NCBI GenBank assembly: GCA_003327455.1
Contig: QOQU01000014.1
Coordinates: forward strand, 1 to 64,000
Direction: 5' to 3'
DNA length: 64,000 nt
DNA from: Anaerolineae bacterium
Lineage (GTDB): Bacteria > Chloroflexota > Anaerolineae > Anaerolineales > UBA4823
In this document: positions 17,378 to 26,470 of the stretch, in pieces
Numbering within the stretch: position 1 is the stretch's first letter
Layout: the number at the start of each line of letters is the position of its first letter
The notes under the pieces: generated by a model
Seen by the model: the letters and a program-made list of their open reading frames with translations, nothing else
What the model was told of the DNA's origin: nothing
The model's database searches: none
Translations under genes and position numbers: made by a program

Positions 17378-18865
17378 ATGTCTAACCCGACCCTGCCTCT
17401 AACGATTCGCGTCATCCTGGTTGAGGATGACCCACTACAAGCGCAACTGGTGGTTGAACGCTTGCGGTTAGCCGAGGGATTCGAGGTCAGCATTGCCAGT
17501 TCATTGAGTCAATTCTGGGAAATCCTACCTCAAAGCAAAGCAGATGTGATCTTGATGGATTATCGTCTACCGGACGGGACAGGCCTGGAAGCCTTAGAGG
17601 GATTGCAAAACCAGAAAATCAACCTGCCGGTTCTGATGGTCACCGGACAGGGAGACGAACAGATTGCCGTACAGGCACTGAAAAGCGGTGCCAGCGATTA
17701 TTTAGTCAAAGGAATCAACTACTGGCAGGATTTACCGCAGCGCATCGAAAAAGCTGTTGCTACGCAACGCCTGAAGAGCGCTTTACAAAAGCAGCACGAA
17801 CAGATCCGCTATCAGGCGCTCTTATTGCAAAACATGCGCGACGCAGTCGTCGTTTGGGACACCGAAGGTAAAATCACCTATTGGAATCACGAAGCAGAAC
17901 GGCTTTTCAATTTCCCTGCCCACCTGGCAATTGGAAAGCCCGTCCAGGAAGTTTACCGTCGTTTATTCACCCCTCTGCCTCCATTTCCTCTCGAAGATAA
18001 AACGCTACCTGGGGATGTCGAGCGAAAAGTTATGGTTGGGAAGGAGGAACGTTGGGTCAGTTCCCGTCTGGCACCTCTGCGCGATGTGAGCGCCGACAAT
18101 CGCTTGATCGGTTATATCGACGTGATTCGCGATGTAACTCAGCGCAAGAAGATGGAGGAGCACATCCAGAATGCCCAACGCCAACTGGAACGATCCTCCC
18201 ATCTGGCCGCGATTGGCGACCTGGCTGCTGGAGTTGCGCATCACATCAATAATCCCTTGACGACCATTATCGCCGAAGCGCAACTCTTGCTCAATAAAAT
18301 TCCCCCCGGTCAAGCTGGCCGCGAATCGGTTCTGGCAATCGAAGAGGCTGGCTGGCGGGTGCAAAAAGCCGTCCAGCAACTGCTCGACTTCAGCCGTTCC
18401 CCTGCTGACATTCAGGAGAAAATTAATCTCAATGAAAGCCTGCAGAAAGCCATTTCGCTGATCGGAGAACAAATCAAAGCCGAAGGGATTACCCTGGTGA
18501 CCAGGTTTGCCAGAGATCTCGCTCCCGTGTCCGGCAATCCTCAAAAAATGACTGCCTTATGGGTCAACCTGCTGATCCTTGCCCGAGATGGAGTTGCTGG
18601 CGTTCCGAATGGTCGCATTTGGATCATTACCTCTCAGCAAGAATTCCCTCAGGTGATTATCCGAGACAATGGGCGACTGATTCCACCTCAGGACTTAGAA
18701 GAGATCGGCGCTACCAGCTTTTTCAAGACCCTTGGAGGAAGAGGAAATGGAATTGAGATCAACATTTGTCTTGAAATCCTCCGGCAACATACTGCCAAAA
18801 TAAACATCACAAGTGATTATTCACAAGGAACCATTTTTCGGGTATCATTCTTAAGTGGAGGTTAA
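17378..18865 (+). CDS. receiver-PAS-histidine kinase with degenerate ATPase domain
   Basis: The 495-residue protein has a receiver domain (1-125; phospho-acceptor Asp61 in LMDYRLPDG, Lys in YLVKG), a PAS domain (about 145-260; DAVVVWDTEGKITYWN) and a HisKA domain with His288 in AHHINNP. The C-terminal HATPase is degenerate. The N-box reads NLLILARDG where the second, metal-binding Asn is expected (NLLxNARD), and the G1 box reads DNGRLIPP, losing the second Gly of DxGxGIPP. GRGNGIEI keeps part of the G2 box. It may not bind ATP and could act as a phosphotransfer or scaffold protein. It is six bases upstream of the response regulator. Confidence 0.88.
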   Translation: MSNPTLPLTIRVILVEDDPLQAQLVVERLRLAEGFEVSIASSLSQFWEILPQSKADVILMDYRLPDGTGLEALEGLQNQKINLPVLMVTGQGDEQIAVQALKSGASDYLVKGINYWQDLPQRIEKAVATQRLKSALQKQHEQIRYQALLLQNMRDAVVVWDTEGKITYWNHEAERLFNFPAHLAIGKPVQEVYRRLFTPLPPFPLEDKTLPGDVERKVMVGKEERWVSSRLAPLRDVSADNRLIGYIDVIRDVTQRKKMEEHIQNAQRQLERSSHLAAIGDLAAGVAHHINNPLTTIIAEAQLLLNKIPPGQAGRESVLAIEEAGWRVQKAVQQLLDFSRSPADIQEKINLNESLQKAISLIGEQIKAEGITLVTRFARDLAPVSGNPQKMTALWVNLLILARDGVAGVPNGRIWIITSQQEFPQVIIRDNGRLIPPQDLEEIGATSFFKTLGGRGNGIEINICLEILRQHTAKINITSDYSQGTIFRVSFLSGG

Positions 18866-18871
18866 GTAAGG

Positions 18872-19681
18872 ATGAGCGCAAAAAATATACTGGTTATAGA
18901 AGACGATGAGATTGTCGCGCGCACCATTGAGCGCAGCCTACGGGGAGAAGAATTCAAGATCACGGTCGCCAACAGCGGGATTGAGGGTCTAAAAATAGCC
19001 CGGAAGTTAATTCCCGATATTGTCATCCTTGACGTCGTTATGCCGGGCATGGACGGCTACACGGTTTGCCGCGAGATGCGAGCCGATCCGGCTTTGCAAG
19101 ATGTGCCCATTCTATTCCTGACCGCTAAAATCAAAGATGAAGATAAAATTGCCGGTTTCAATGCCGGCGCTGATGACTATCTCAGCAAGCCCTTTAATAT
19201 CGATGAACTGATCTTGCGTGTTCGCGCCATTCTCCGCCGTAGCCAACGGGCGCGCGCTGTACCGGAAGCCGAGAACCAGATCAAGAAAAGCGATGTTCTT
19301 CCTCCAAGTGTTCAATCCATTCTCCAGAAGATCAGCGCCGAAAACAAAGCGATTGAGGCTGAACATTGTCTGATCGTCGGTGAATACGTCCTGGACACCC
19401 GCTCTTATGAAATCTATACACCTCATAAAGGCAAGCTACGCCTGACTCCGGTTCAGTATGACTTACTCTATCATCTCATGAGTCATCCGGGGCAAATCTT
19501 TTCACCGGCGCGTTTACTCGATGAAGTGTGGGATTACCCTTCTGATGCTGGCAGTCCAGATTTGGTGCGCGTACATATCAAAAATCTGCGCGAACGAATT
19601 GAGGAAGACCCTTCCCAACCAAAATTCATCCGCACCGTGCCTGGTTACGGCTATACCATCAACCCAACCGACGAGAACTAG
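18872..19681 (+). CDS. OmpR/PhoB-type response regulator
   Basis: The 269-residue regulator has a receiver domain (Asp54 in ILDVVMPGMDG; switch Thr in FLTAK; Lys in YLSKPF), an unusually long linker of about 60 residues, and a winged-helix DNA-binding domain (LRLTPVQYDLLYHLMSHPGQIFSPARLL ... VRVHIKNLRERI ... RTVPGYGYTI). GGAGG-type ribosome binding is provided by GTGGAGG inside the preceding gene's end. It is flanked on both sides by kinase genes and probably belongs to them. Confidence 0.95.
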   Translation: MSAKNILVIEDDEIVARTIERSLRGEEFKITVANSGIEGLKIARKLIPDIVILDVVMPGMDGYTVCREMRADPALQDVPILFLTAKIKDEDKIAGFNAGADDYLSKPFNIDELILRVRAILRRSQRARAVPEAENQIKKSDVLPPSVQSILQKISAENKAIEAEHCLIVGEYVLDTRSYEIYTPHKGKLRLTPVQYDLLYHLMSHPGQIFSPARLLDEVWDYPSDAGSPDLVRVHIKNLRERIEEDPSQPKFIRTVPGYGYTINPTDEN

Positions 19682-21295
19682 ATGTCTCTTCAACGTCAAG
19701 CTGCGCTCTTTCATCTGCTCACCCATATTTGCCAGGAAAACATCGAAATTGCTTCGTCACAGGAAGAGTTTATCGAAAGCCTTTGTCAAGCATTTCGGGC
19801 GGATGGAGGCGCCCTTCTGCTGATCCGTCCCACCGGTCTGGAGCAAACGCTGAAAATCTCCTCAAAAGCAAAACCAAGCTGGGGATTTTGGGAAAATGTA
19901 GACTGGAAAACAACCCCCATCGCCGAACAGCTTCTCAACCAGAAGGCCGGTTTCGTGCCCCCGAACTCTCGAGACTTGCGCTGGTTCCAGGTAGAAGATC
20001 TATGCTTGAACACCTTATACCTTCAGCCCCTAAGCTGGGACGATGAATTGCTCGGAGCAATTGCTCTCTTCAATGTATCCAAAGAGCATTTTACCGAACC
20101 AGAGCAGGAACACCTTACCAGGCTGGCAAGCATTCTCGCCAAATCTATCTCACAGCAACGTCAACTCAATCAATTGAAAATTGAGAATGCCACCCTTGAG
20201 GTAAATCAATGGCAACTCTTGCGTTCGCGAAATATCTTACGCGCCCTTTTTGATAGCATTCCGGTATCCATGTATATCGTTGACAGGAAGTACAATCTGA
20301 TTGCCGTCAACATGGATCGCGCCAGACGGATCAACATCCCCCCCAACGAACTGGTAGGCAGACGTTGCTACGAAGCATTGTACAGCTATGAAGATATCTG
20401 CCCCGATTGTAAAGTGATCGAGTCACTCTTTGGCGGTAAAACCACCACCCGCACCAAACGCGAATGGCAAAAGGACGATCAAGTCCAGGAATGGGAGATC
20501 AGCACCTATCCGATTTATGATGATGCCAATCAAGTCACCCAGGCAATCCTCTTCGAGCAGGATGTAACCGAGAAACGCCGCTTAGAGGCAAGCCTGGCGC
20601 AATCGGAAAAATTGGCCGCGGTGGGACAATTAGCAGCCGGTTTGGCGCACGAGATCAACAACCCGCTGACTGCAATCATTGCCAATACCCAACTGCTGCA
20701 ACGTGAACTTAAAGATGATACCGACAAGCTGGAACTGGTCGATCTAATCGCCCGCGCCGGCCAACGCGCAGCGCAGGTGGTGCGCAACTTGCTCGATCTC
20801 GCCCGCAAAGAAGAATATCTTTTTGAGCCCACCGATGTTAACCAAACTTTGAACCGCGCCATCTCGCTGATGCAACATGAACTCGTTTCGCGCTCCATCA
20901 CGCTGATCTATGAACCCGCTGAAGACTTACCTCAAATTATGGCAAGTCAAGACCGCCTGCAGGGCGTTTGGGTGAATTTACTTGCCAATGCTATCGATTC
21001 GTTCGACGAAAGTGAAGAACGAGAAATCCGCATTACCACCTCCACCTCTTCCAGCGAAGTGCGAGTGACCGTGAGTGATACTGGCAAGGGCATTCCACCC
21101 GAAAAACTCAATCGAATCTTTGAGCCTTTTTACACCACCAAAGCGCCAGGCAGAGGCACCGGCCTGGGCCTTTCATTGGTTCATCGAATTATTAAACAAC
21201 ACGGGGGCAGCATACACGTAGATAGCCAAGTGGGTGTAGGAACGATTTTTACGGTTTCCTTGCCGATTAATCCTCGGGAAACCAACTCGTCATAA
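19682..21295 (+). CDS. GAF-PAS sensor histidine kinase (soluble)
   Basis: The ATG directly follows the stop of the response regulator. The 537-residue protein has an N-terminal GAF domain (about 20-165), a coiled segment, a PAS domain (about 185-305; ALFDSIPVSMYIVDRKYN) that includes a C-x-x-C (DICPDCKV), then HisKA with His323 in AHEINNP and a complete HATPase (NLLANAIDSF, DTGKGIPP, GRGTGLGLSLV). No membrane span. In contrast to the first kinase of the operon its catalytic residues are intact, so it is the likely phosphate donor of the set. Confidence 0.93.
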   Translation: MSLQRQAALFHLLTHICQENIEIASSQEEFIESLCQAFRADGGALLLIRPTGLEQTLKISSKAKPSWGFWENVDWKTTPIAEQLLNQKAGFVPPNSRDLRWFQVEDLCLNTLYLQPLSWDDELLGAIALFNVSKEHFTEPEQEHLTRLASILAKSISQQRQLNQLKIENATLEVNQWQLLRSRNILRALFDSIPVSMYIVDRKYNLIAVNMDRARRINIPPNELVGRRCYEALYSYEDICPDCKVIESLFGGKTTTRTKREWQKDDQVQEWEISTYPIYDDANQVTQAILFEQDVTEKRRLEASLAQSEKLAAVGQLAAGLAHEINNPLTAIIANTQLLQRELKDDTDKLELVDLIARAGQRAAQVVRNLLDLARKEEYLFEPTDVNQTLNRAISLMQHELVSRSITLIYEPAEDLPQIMASQDRLQGVWVNLLANAIDSFDESEEREIRITTSTSSSEVRVTVSDTGKGIPPEKLNRIFEPFYTTKAPGRGTGLGLSLVHRIIKQHGGSIHVDSQVGVGTIFTVSLPINPRETNSS

Positions 21296-21328
21296 ATCCT
21301 CACCCATTTTTTAGGCGTTCTTTACTCA

Positions 21329-21370
21329 CCCTTCACGACCAATTTATGCACTTCCCCGCCACTCTATGCT
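21329..21370 (+). promoter_or_regulatory. flagellar operon promoter (CCCTTCA-N7-TTTATG-N16-TATGCT)
   Basis: CCCTTCA (21329-21335), TTTATG (21343-21348) and TATGCT (21365-21370) precede flbD. The same three elements with identical spacing occur before flgC on the other strand (52502-52461). Position and spacing fit -35/-10 boxes plus an upstream element. Predicted start about 21377. Confidence 0.55.
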
Positions 21371-21429
21371 AAATTCAAGCACAGAGTGATGAAGCCATTG
21401 GTAATGTATGGAGCTGACACAGGTAAGCA

Positions 21430-21645
21430 ATGATTCAGGTCACACGCTTTAATGGGGCAACCTACTTTCTCAATGCTGAGTTAATTCAGTCCGTAGAGGC
21501 AACACCCGACACGGTCATTACCCTGGTTAACCATGAAAAGGTCGTTGTCAAGGAGAGTGTTTCGCAAATTCTCTCGGAGTTTATCCAGTATCAAAGATTA
21601 ATCCACAACCCGACATTAGAGTTACCTTACAACGGAGAAGCATAA
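21430..21645 (+). CDS. flbD: FlbD family flagellar protein
   Basis: The 71-residue protein matches the small FlbD family found at the head of flagellar operons in Firmicutes, spirochaetes and others (MIQVTRFNGATYFLNAELIQSVEATPDTVITLVNHEK). It is not the Caulobacter NtrC-like regulator of the same name. Its molecular role is not known; it is linked to stator/motor genes, and motA follows one base after the stop. Confidence 0.9.
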   Translation: MIQVTRFNGATYFLNAELIQSVEATPDTVITLVNHEKVVVKESVSQILSEFIQYQRLIHNPTLELPYNGEA

Positions 21646-21646
21646 G

Positions 21647-22474
21647 ATGGATCTTGCAACGATATTAGGTCTGGTATTGGCAATGGTCATCATCACCGTA
21701 GTGATGATTATGGACGGCGGTTCACCCGCTGAACTATTTGCTCACCCTCAAGCCATTTTATTAACCGTAGGTGGAGCCTTTGTGGCAACCTTGATTTCCT
21801 ACCCGATGAAAGCTCTCGGAACAATTCCAATGTGGTTCAAAAATGCCATTTTAGGAGGCCACAAGAGCAACCCCATTGAAGCCATCGATCTGCTTGCCAA
21901 AATGGCAGATAAAGCCCGCCGTGAAGGCCTGTTGGCACTGGAAGATGAAGCTAAGAAAATCAAGGACGAATTTTTACGCAAAGGCGTCCAGATGGTAGTT
22001 GATGGTGTTGATCCCTCCCAGGTACGGGCAATCATGGAGATCGAGATCCACCACATGCAGGAACGGCACGCCCAGGGGATCAATTTCTTCAGCGCCGCAG
22101 GAGGTTATGGCCCGACAATGGGGATCATCGGTACGGTGATGGGGTTAATTTCGGTGCTTCAGAAACTGGATGATCCCGGCTCCTTAGGTAAATCCATTGC
22201 GGCGGCTTTCCTGGCGACCTTGTGGGGTATTCTTTCGGCAAACGTCTTCTGGTTGCCGATCAGCGGCAAGCTGCGCGCAAACAGCGAGGAGGAAGTGGCT
22301 TATCGACACATGATCCTGGAAGGGATTTTATCCTTACAGGCCGGCGAAAACCCGCGCATCGTCAGGGAGAAGCTTAGCGCCTTCTTACCACCCAAAGAAC
22401 GTGCTGGCGAAGGGCAGAAAGGCAAAGGAAAAGCTCCTGCCGGCGCCCAACAACCTGCGGAGGCTGAAGCATGA
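21647..22474 (+). CDS. motA: flagellar motor stator protein MotA
   Basis: MotA forms the five-subunit part of the ion-driven stator. The 275-residue product has four predicted membrane spans (about 3-23, 32-52, 150-170, 180-200), and a large cytoplasmic loop with a conserved acidic/basic region contacting FliG. The C-terminus has a low-complexity Lys/Gly/Ala tail. GGAG precedes the ATG by nine bases. It overlaps motB by four bases. Confidence 0.95.
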   Translation: MDLATILGLVLAMVIITVVMIMDGGSPAELFAHPQAILLTVGGAFVATLISYPMKALGTIPMWFKNAILGGHKSNPIEAIDLLAKMADKARREGLLALEDEAKKIKDEFLRKGVQMVVDGVDPSQVRAIMEIEIHHMQERHAQGINFFSAAGGYGPTMGIIGTVMGLISVLQKLDDPGSLGKSIAAAFLATLWGILSANVFWLPISGKLRANSEEEVAYRHMILEGILSLQAGENPRIVREKLSAFLPPKERAGEGQKGKGKAPAGAQQPAEAEA

Positions 22475-23232
22475 GCGGGCATGGCGGTGGCGGTTCAGAA
22501 CGCTGGCTGGTGAGCTACGCCGACTTCATCACCCTCTTGATGGTGCTGTTTGTCGTCCTGTACTCTATGAGCCAGCTGGACATTATCCGCTATAAGCAGT
22601 TAGCCGAGAGCTTAAGTGTGGCATTTGGTGGCGGTCCCAGTCGGATTGTTGACCCGGGCATTGATCGTTCGGGTGGCGTAGACGAAAACAAACAATCAGC
22701 CCCCATTGTCATTCCCGGCATCCCGAAAGCCCCGGTTACCAATACCGAGGTTGCCGGTCAGTTAACCCAAATGTTATCTTCGGCTGATTTGGGTGGTGTG
22801 GTCAGTGTCCAGAACAACATCGAAGGCGTTCTGATCTCGCTCAGTGAGCAACTCATCTTTGAACCCGGCACGGCGAACCTCAATCCGGATGCTTATCCCG
22901 TCCTGAACACGATCATCGACATGGTAAAAGGCATCGAAAACGAAATCCGCATTATCGGTCACACCGATAATACTCCTCCTGTAGATACCCGTTATCGCAA
23001 TAACTGGGAGCTATCTCTGGGGCGGGCACTGGTCATTGCAGAATACCTGCAGAAAGGCGGAATCAATCCGAAACGGATCCTGGTAGCCGGGCGAGGGGAC
23101 ACGCAACCCATCTTTCCCAACGACACGCCCCAACATCGCGCCCTCAACAGTCGGGCTGAAATCATTGTCGTGTATTCGGTAAGTCAAGATGTGATCAACC
23201 TGAACTTGAGCGTTTCTCCAGAACAACCCTAA
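22471..23232 (+). CDS. motB: flagellar motor stator protein MotB
   Basis: The 253-residue product has a short cytoplasmic tail (SGHGGGGSERW), one membrane span beginning YADFITLL with the proton/ion-carrying Asp18, a periplasmic linker, and an OmpA-like peptidoglycan-binding domain (about 130-240; IIGHTDNTPP, N-x-x-L-S-x-x-R-A). It anchors the stator to the wall. The ATGA overlap with motA indicates coupled translation. Confidence 0.95.
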   Translation: MSGHGGGGSERWLVSYADFITLLMVLFVVLYSMSQLDIIRYKQLAESLSVAFGGGPSRIVDPGIDRSGGVDENKQSAPIVIPGIPKAPVTNTEVAGQLTQMLSSADLGGVVSVQNNIEGVLISLSEQLIFEPGTANLNPDAYPVLNTIIDMVKGIENEIRIIGHTDNTPPVDTRYRNNWELSLGRALVIAEYLQKGGINPKRILVAGRGDTQPIFPNDTPQHRALNSRAEIIVVYSVSQDVINLNLSVSPEQP

Positions 23233-23246
23233 CTTAGGAAGAAAGT

Positions 23247-23825
23247 ATGAAGAACATCCTTAGTCTACTACCCAAAATTCTCTTAGGTTTTGCCCTATTC
23301 ATTCTCGTGGTCACCAATCTGGCGATCGCCTATATCTTCTTTGCGCCAGATACCTTCCCCAAGCCTTTCTACCCGCTCTATGCATTGCCGCAAGAAATTA
23401 CCCCCGCGGCAGCTGCAGAAGAAGAACATACTGAAGGGGAAGGCTTAGATCCATCCACTCTTCACCCCGGACAGGGTTTAATGGTGGATACGGGCAGCAA
23501 AATCGTCAATCTGGTGGATCCGACCGGGCGTAAGTATCTACGAGTCGGCGTTGTATTGGAATTTGCCCCTCATGATCCAGCTTATTTCGAGATGAATGAA
23601 GAAGAGAAAAAAGCTTATGTGACCACCTTCAATCAAGAGATGGAAAGCCGTCTGCCAATCATCAATGATATCCTGATTACCCTTTTTGCCAGCCAGACCT
23701 TTGAAAAGGTGTATACAGCCGAAGGTAAAGAAAACCTGCGCCAACAAATCAAAGAGCTAATCAATCAACAATTGCCCGAATTTCACGTCATCGCTGTTTA
23801 TTTCACCGAGTTTGTGGTGCAATGA
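23247..23825 (+). CDS. fliL: flagellar basal body-associated protein FliL
   Basis: The 192-residue protein has one N-terminal membrane span (about 10-33) and an extracytoplasmic FliL domain ending with the pattern LLASQTFEKVYTAEGKENLRQQIKELIN and the terminal strand VIAVYFTEFVVQ. FliL surrounds and supports the stator. A Pro/Glu-rich linker follows the span. Confidence 0.9.
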   Translation: MKNILSLLPKILLGFALFILVVTNLAIAYIFFAPDTFPKPFYPLYALPQEITPAAAAEEEHTEGEGLDPSTLHPGQGLMVDTGSKIVNLVDPTGRKYLRVGVVLEFAPHDPAYFEMNEEEKKAYVTTFNQEMESRLPIINDILITLFASQTFEKVYTAEGKENLRQQIKELINQQLPEFHVIAVYFTEFVVQ

Positions 23826-23864
23826 GCCTCTGTTCTAATCCTCTCTATTCGTAGGTGTCGAACG

Positions 23865-24896
23865 ATGTTATCGCAAGCAGAAATTGACGCATTACTTGCC
23901 GGAGCCATTGAAATCGAGCAATCCGCCTCCGAGGGCAGCGTTAACCTTGCAGAATTGATGGAACAGCAAACTGGCAAGGCAGAGAAAGCCGTCTCGGAAA
24001 AACAGGTGCGCCCGTATAACTTCTGGTCTCCCGATCATTTCTCAAAAGACCAGATGCGGGCAGTTGAACTGGTGCATGAGGACTTAGCCGAGAGACTAAC
24101 CAGCTCTCTGCCCACCTTTGTCCGCAGCAACATGCGCCCACGCGTCGTACACACCGAACAGGGCCGTTTTCACGACTTTCTCAAAGACTTACCAGCCGGA
24201 TCGTTGTTCCACATGATCACCTTAGCGCCTCTGCCCGGACAGATGGTCATGACCATCAGCCCGGAGATCAGTTACACCATTCTTGAGCAGCGTCTCGGCG
24301 GGCAGAGTTCTCGAGGTGGAAAGGTGCGCGTGCTGACCGAAATCGATCAGTTCCTGCTGCGAGCGCTCATCGAACACATGTTGAACGACATCAAAGCAGC
24401 CTGGAGTAAGGTGGTAGCCATTGAACCCAGCCTTGAAGATAGTACAACCAACCAACACTGGGTGCAAATGGTAATGGGGAATGAGCGCGTGATGCTCGTC
24501 GCATTTGAGTTGAACTTAAACAACGTAAGCGGCTTGATGAATATTTACATCCCCTTCCCTATGCTGAAGCCGATTGCCAATATTCTTAAGCCGCATATCT
24601 GGTTCACCGGGCGCAAGGAAAAACAAGTCGATCCCGAAGCCCGGCGCAAGAACATTGAAAACCTCACGGTTGTGCACCTGACCACGCGCGTGTTTCTGGG
24701 TAACGCCAAGCGTACTTTTGGGGAATTGATGAAGCTCAAGGTAGGAGATGTTATCACCCTGGATACTTCGATTAATCAGGATGTTGTGGTTCAGATTTCG
24801 AACAAAAAATGCTTCTTGGGAAAGATTGGCAAATCCGGGAAATATTACGCCGTTCAAATTACCGAAAAAATCTTAAATAATGGCAATTATCAATAA
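23865..24896 (+). CDS. fliM: flagellar motor switch protein FliM
   Basis: The 343-residue C-ring protein begins LSQAEIDALLAG, the conserved peptide that binds phosphorylated CheY, so the motor should respond to a chemotaxis pathway even though no che genes are in this window. The middle CheC-like domain and the C-terminal SpoA domain (MKLKVGDVITLDTSINQDVVVQI) are complete. Confidence 0.95.
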   Translation: MLSQAEIDALLAGAIEIEQSASEGSVNLAELMEQQTGKAEKAVSEKQVRPYNFWSPDHFSKDQMRAVELVHEDLAERLTSSLPTFVRSNMRPRVVHTEQGRFHDFLKDLPAGSLFHMITLAPLPGQMVMTISPEISYTILEQRLGGQSSRGGKVRVLTEIDQFLLRALIEHMLNDIKAAWSKVVAIEPSLEDSTTNQHWVQMVMGNERVMLVAFELNLNNVSGLMNIYIPFPMLKPIANILKPHIWFTGRKEKQVDPEARRKNIENLTVVHLTTRVFLGNAKRTFGELMKLKVGDVITLDTSINQDVVVQISNKKCFLGKIGKSGKYYAVQITEKILNNGNYQ

Positions 24897-24913
24897 CACA
24901 GAAGAGGTGAACG

Positions 24914-25306
24914 ATGAGCGATGAAACCTTAGAAATCGAAATGGAACAAGAACCCACCCCTGGCGAAATTCTTCAGGAAGAAGCGCCTCCGCAGGCAGTC
25001 ATGCGTCCGCCACAGCCATCGCCAAGCCCCAAAGCCAGCGAAGCAGCTTCGTTGGACATGCTCATGGACGTTATCCTTCAGTTGACGGTCGAGTTAGGCA
25101 GAACAGAGTTAACCGTCCGTCAAGTGCTTGATCTTCAGAAAGGCTCGGTGGTTGAGTTAGATCGCATTGCCGGTGATGCAGTAGATGTTTTTGTCAACGA
25201 TCACCTGATCGCCAAAGGTGAGGTGGTGGTAGTAGACGATAAATTCGGGGTGCGTATTACCGAATTGGTCTCACCGATGCGTGAAAGCGTTGAGGCAGCA
25301 TTATGA
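24914..25306 (+). CDS. fliN: flagellar motor switch protein FliN
   Basis: The 130-residue protein has an acidic, Pro-rich N-terminal tail (about 1-45) and a C-terminal SpoA domain (LTVELGRTELTVRQVLDLQKG, then GEVVVVDDKFGVRITEL). FliN lies at the base of the C-ring and helps dock the FliH-FliI complex. No CheC-like domain of FliY type is present. It overlaps fliO by four bases. Confidence 0.94.
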   Translation: MSDETLEIEMEQEPTPGEILQEEAPPQAVMRPPQPSPSPKASEAASLDMLMDVILQLTVELGRTELTVRQVLDLQKGSVVELDRIAGDAVDVFVNDHLIAKGEVVVVDDKFGVRITELVSPMRESVEAAL

Positions 25307-25683
25307 TTAACAATGAGGCTGTTTCCACCTCTGCCTTATTGTTGAATGTGTTCTTGAAACTGGGTTTGGTGCTGCTGCTCATCTACAGCGGAGCAATCTT
25401 TCTGCGCCGCAGGCAAAGCAACGGACACCCTCTTTACAAAAAGCAGATTCAAGTCCTGGAGACCACCCACCTCGCTCCTCATCGCGCTCTGCATCTCGTA
25501 AAGGTGGGGGATCAAACTTACCTGATTGGGGCAACAGACCATAGCATCCAATTGCTCAGCCCGGTCGAGAACGCCGCTCTGCTGCCCGAAAAAAGCGAGG
25601 TTTTGCCCTCATCGTCTCTGCCATTATCCGATTTTGCAACTTTTTTCTTGCGAAGTTTGAACAAAATTAAAGTCAAACCATGA
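25303..25683 (+). CDS. fliO: flagellar biosynthetic protein FliO
   Basis: The 126-residue product has one N-terminal membrane span (about 13-30), a basic stretch (LRRRQ) and a FliO-type beta domain (IQVLETTHLAPHRALHLVKVGDQTYLIGAT). FliO helps assemble the FliP ring of the export gate. Translation overlaps both neighbours. Confidence 0.88.
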   Translation: MINNEAVSTSALLLNVFLKLGLVLLLIYSGAIFLRRRQSNGHPLYKKQIQVLETTHLAPHRALHLVKVGDQTYLIGATDHSIQLLSPVENAALLPEKSEVLPSSSLPLSDFATFFLRSLNKIKVKP

Positions 25684-26462
25684 ACACAACCGCTCGCCCG
25701 AAATCAAAACTCCCGCTCATCTTGTTGATTGGTTTAGCCCTTGCCTCAATCTTGCTGGCTGGATGTTCAGCCGAGTCGCAATGGTCAGCGCCGGGACTTA
25801 CCCTGACCGTTGAGCCGGCTGGACAGCCCAAACAGGTCAGTTCAGGGGTGCAATTGCTCATCCTCATCACCATCTTATCCCTCGCCCCCTCACTGTTGGT
25901 GATGACCACTTCCTTTGCCCGCATTATCATTGTGCTATCCCTCTTGCGCAACGCCATTGGCACGCCCCAAATACCACCCAACCAGGTGCTGGTCGGTTTG
26001 GCTCTGATTTTGACGTTCTTCATTATGTCGCCAGTTTATGGTCAGATCGATCAACAAGCCCTCAAACCCTATATGGCAGGGCAAATCGATCAATCGACCG
26101 CCTTCAAGAATGCTATACAACCTTTGCGGGAATTCATGTTCAAGCAAACCCGCCAAAAAGACCTTGAACTCTTCCTGGAGATGAATCACCAGGAGAGACC
26201 AAACACGCTTGACGACATTCCTACGGTGGTCTTATTGCCGGCATTTGTCCTGAGCGAGCTTCGCACCGCTTTCATTATGGGTTTCGCCATCTATATTCCT
26301 TTCCTGATCATTGATATGGTGATTTCATCCATCCTGCTTTCGATGGGGATGATGATGTTACCTCCGTCATTGATATCCCTTCCCTTCAAAATCCTGCTTT
26401 TTGTGATGGTGGACGGCTGGTATTTGATTATCCGCTCGCTTTCGATGAGTTTCTTCCAATGA
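25680..26462 (+). CDS. fliP: flagellar export gate protein FliP
   Basis: FliP forms the core of the type III export gate with FliQ and FliR. The 260-residue product has an N-terminal signal-like span, then the typical FliP sequence (TSFARIIIVLSLLRNAIGTPQIPPNQVL, FKQTRQKDLELFL, PAFVLSELRTAFIMGF, MMMLPPSLISLPFKILLFVMVDGW). The signal segment ends LLAGC (Cys29), which reads as a lipoprotein signal peptidase site; FliP elsewhere is cleaved by ordinary signal peptidase. Confidence 0.95.
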   Translation: MNTTARPKSKLPLILLIGLALASILLAGCSAESQWSAPGLTLTVEPAGQPKQVSSGVQLLILITILSLAPSLLVMTTSFARIIIVLSLLRNAIGTPQIPPNQVLVGLALILTFFIMSPVYGQIDQQALKPYMAGQIDQSTAFKNAIQPLREFMFKQTRQKDLELFLEMNHQERPNTLDDIPTVVLLPAFVLSELRTAFIMGFAIYIPFLIIDMVISSILLSMGMMMLPPSLISLPFKILLFVMVDGWYLIIRSLSMSFFQ

Positions 26463-26470
26463 GGTGAACA

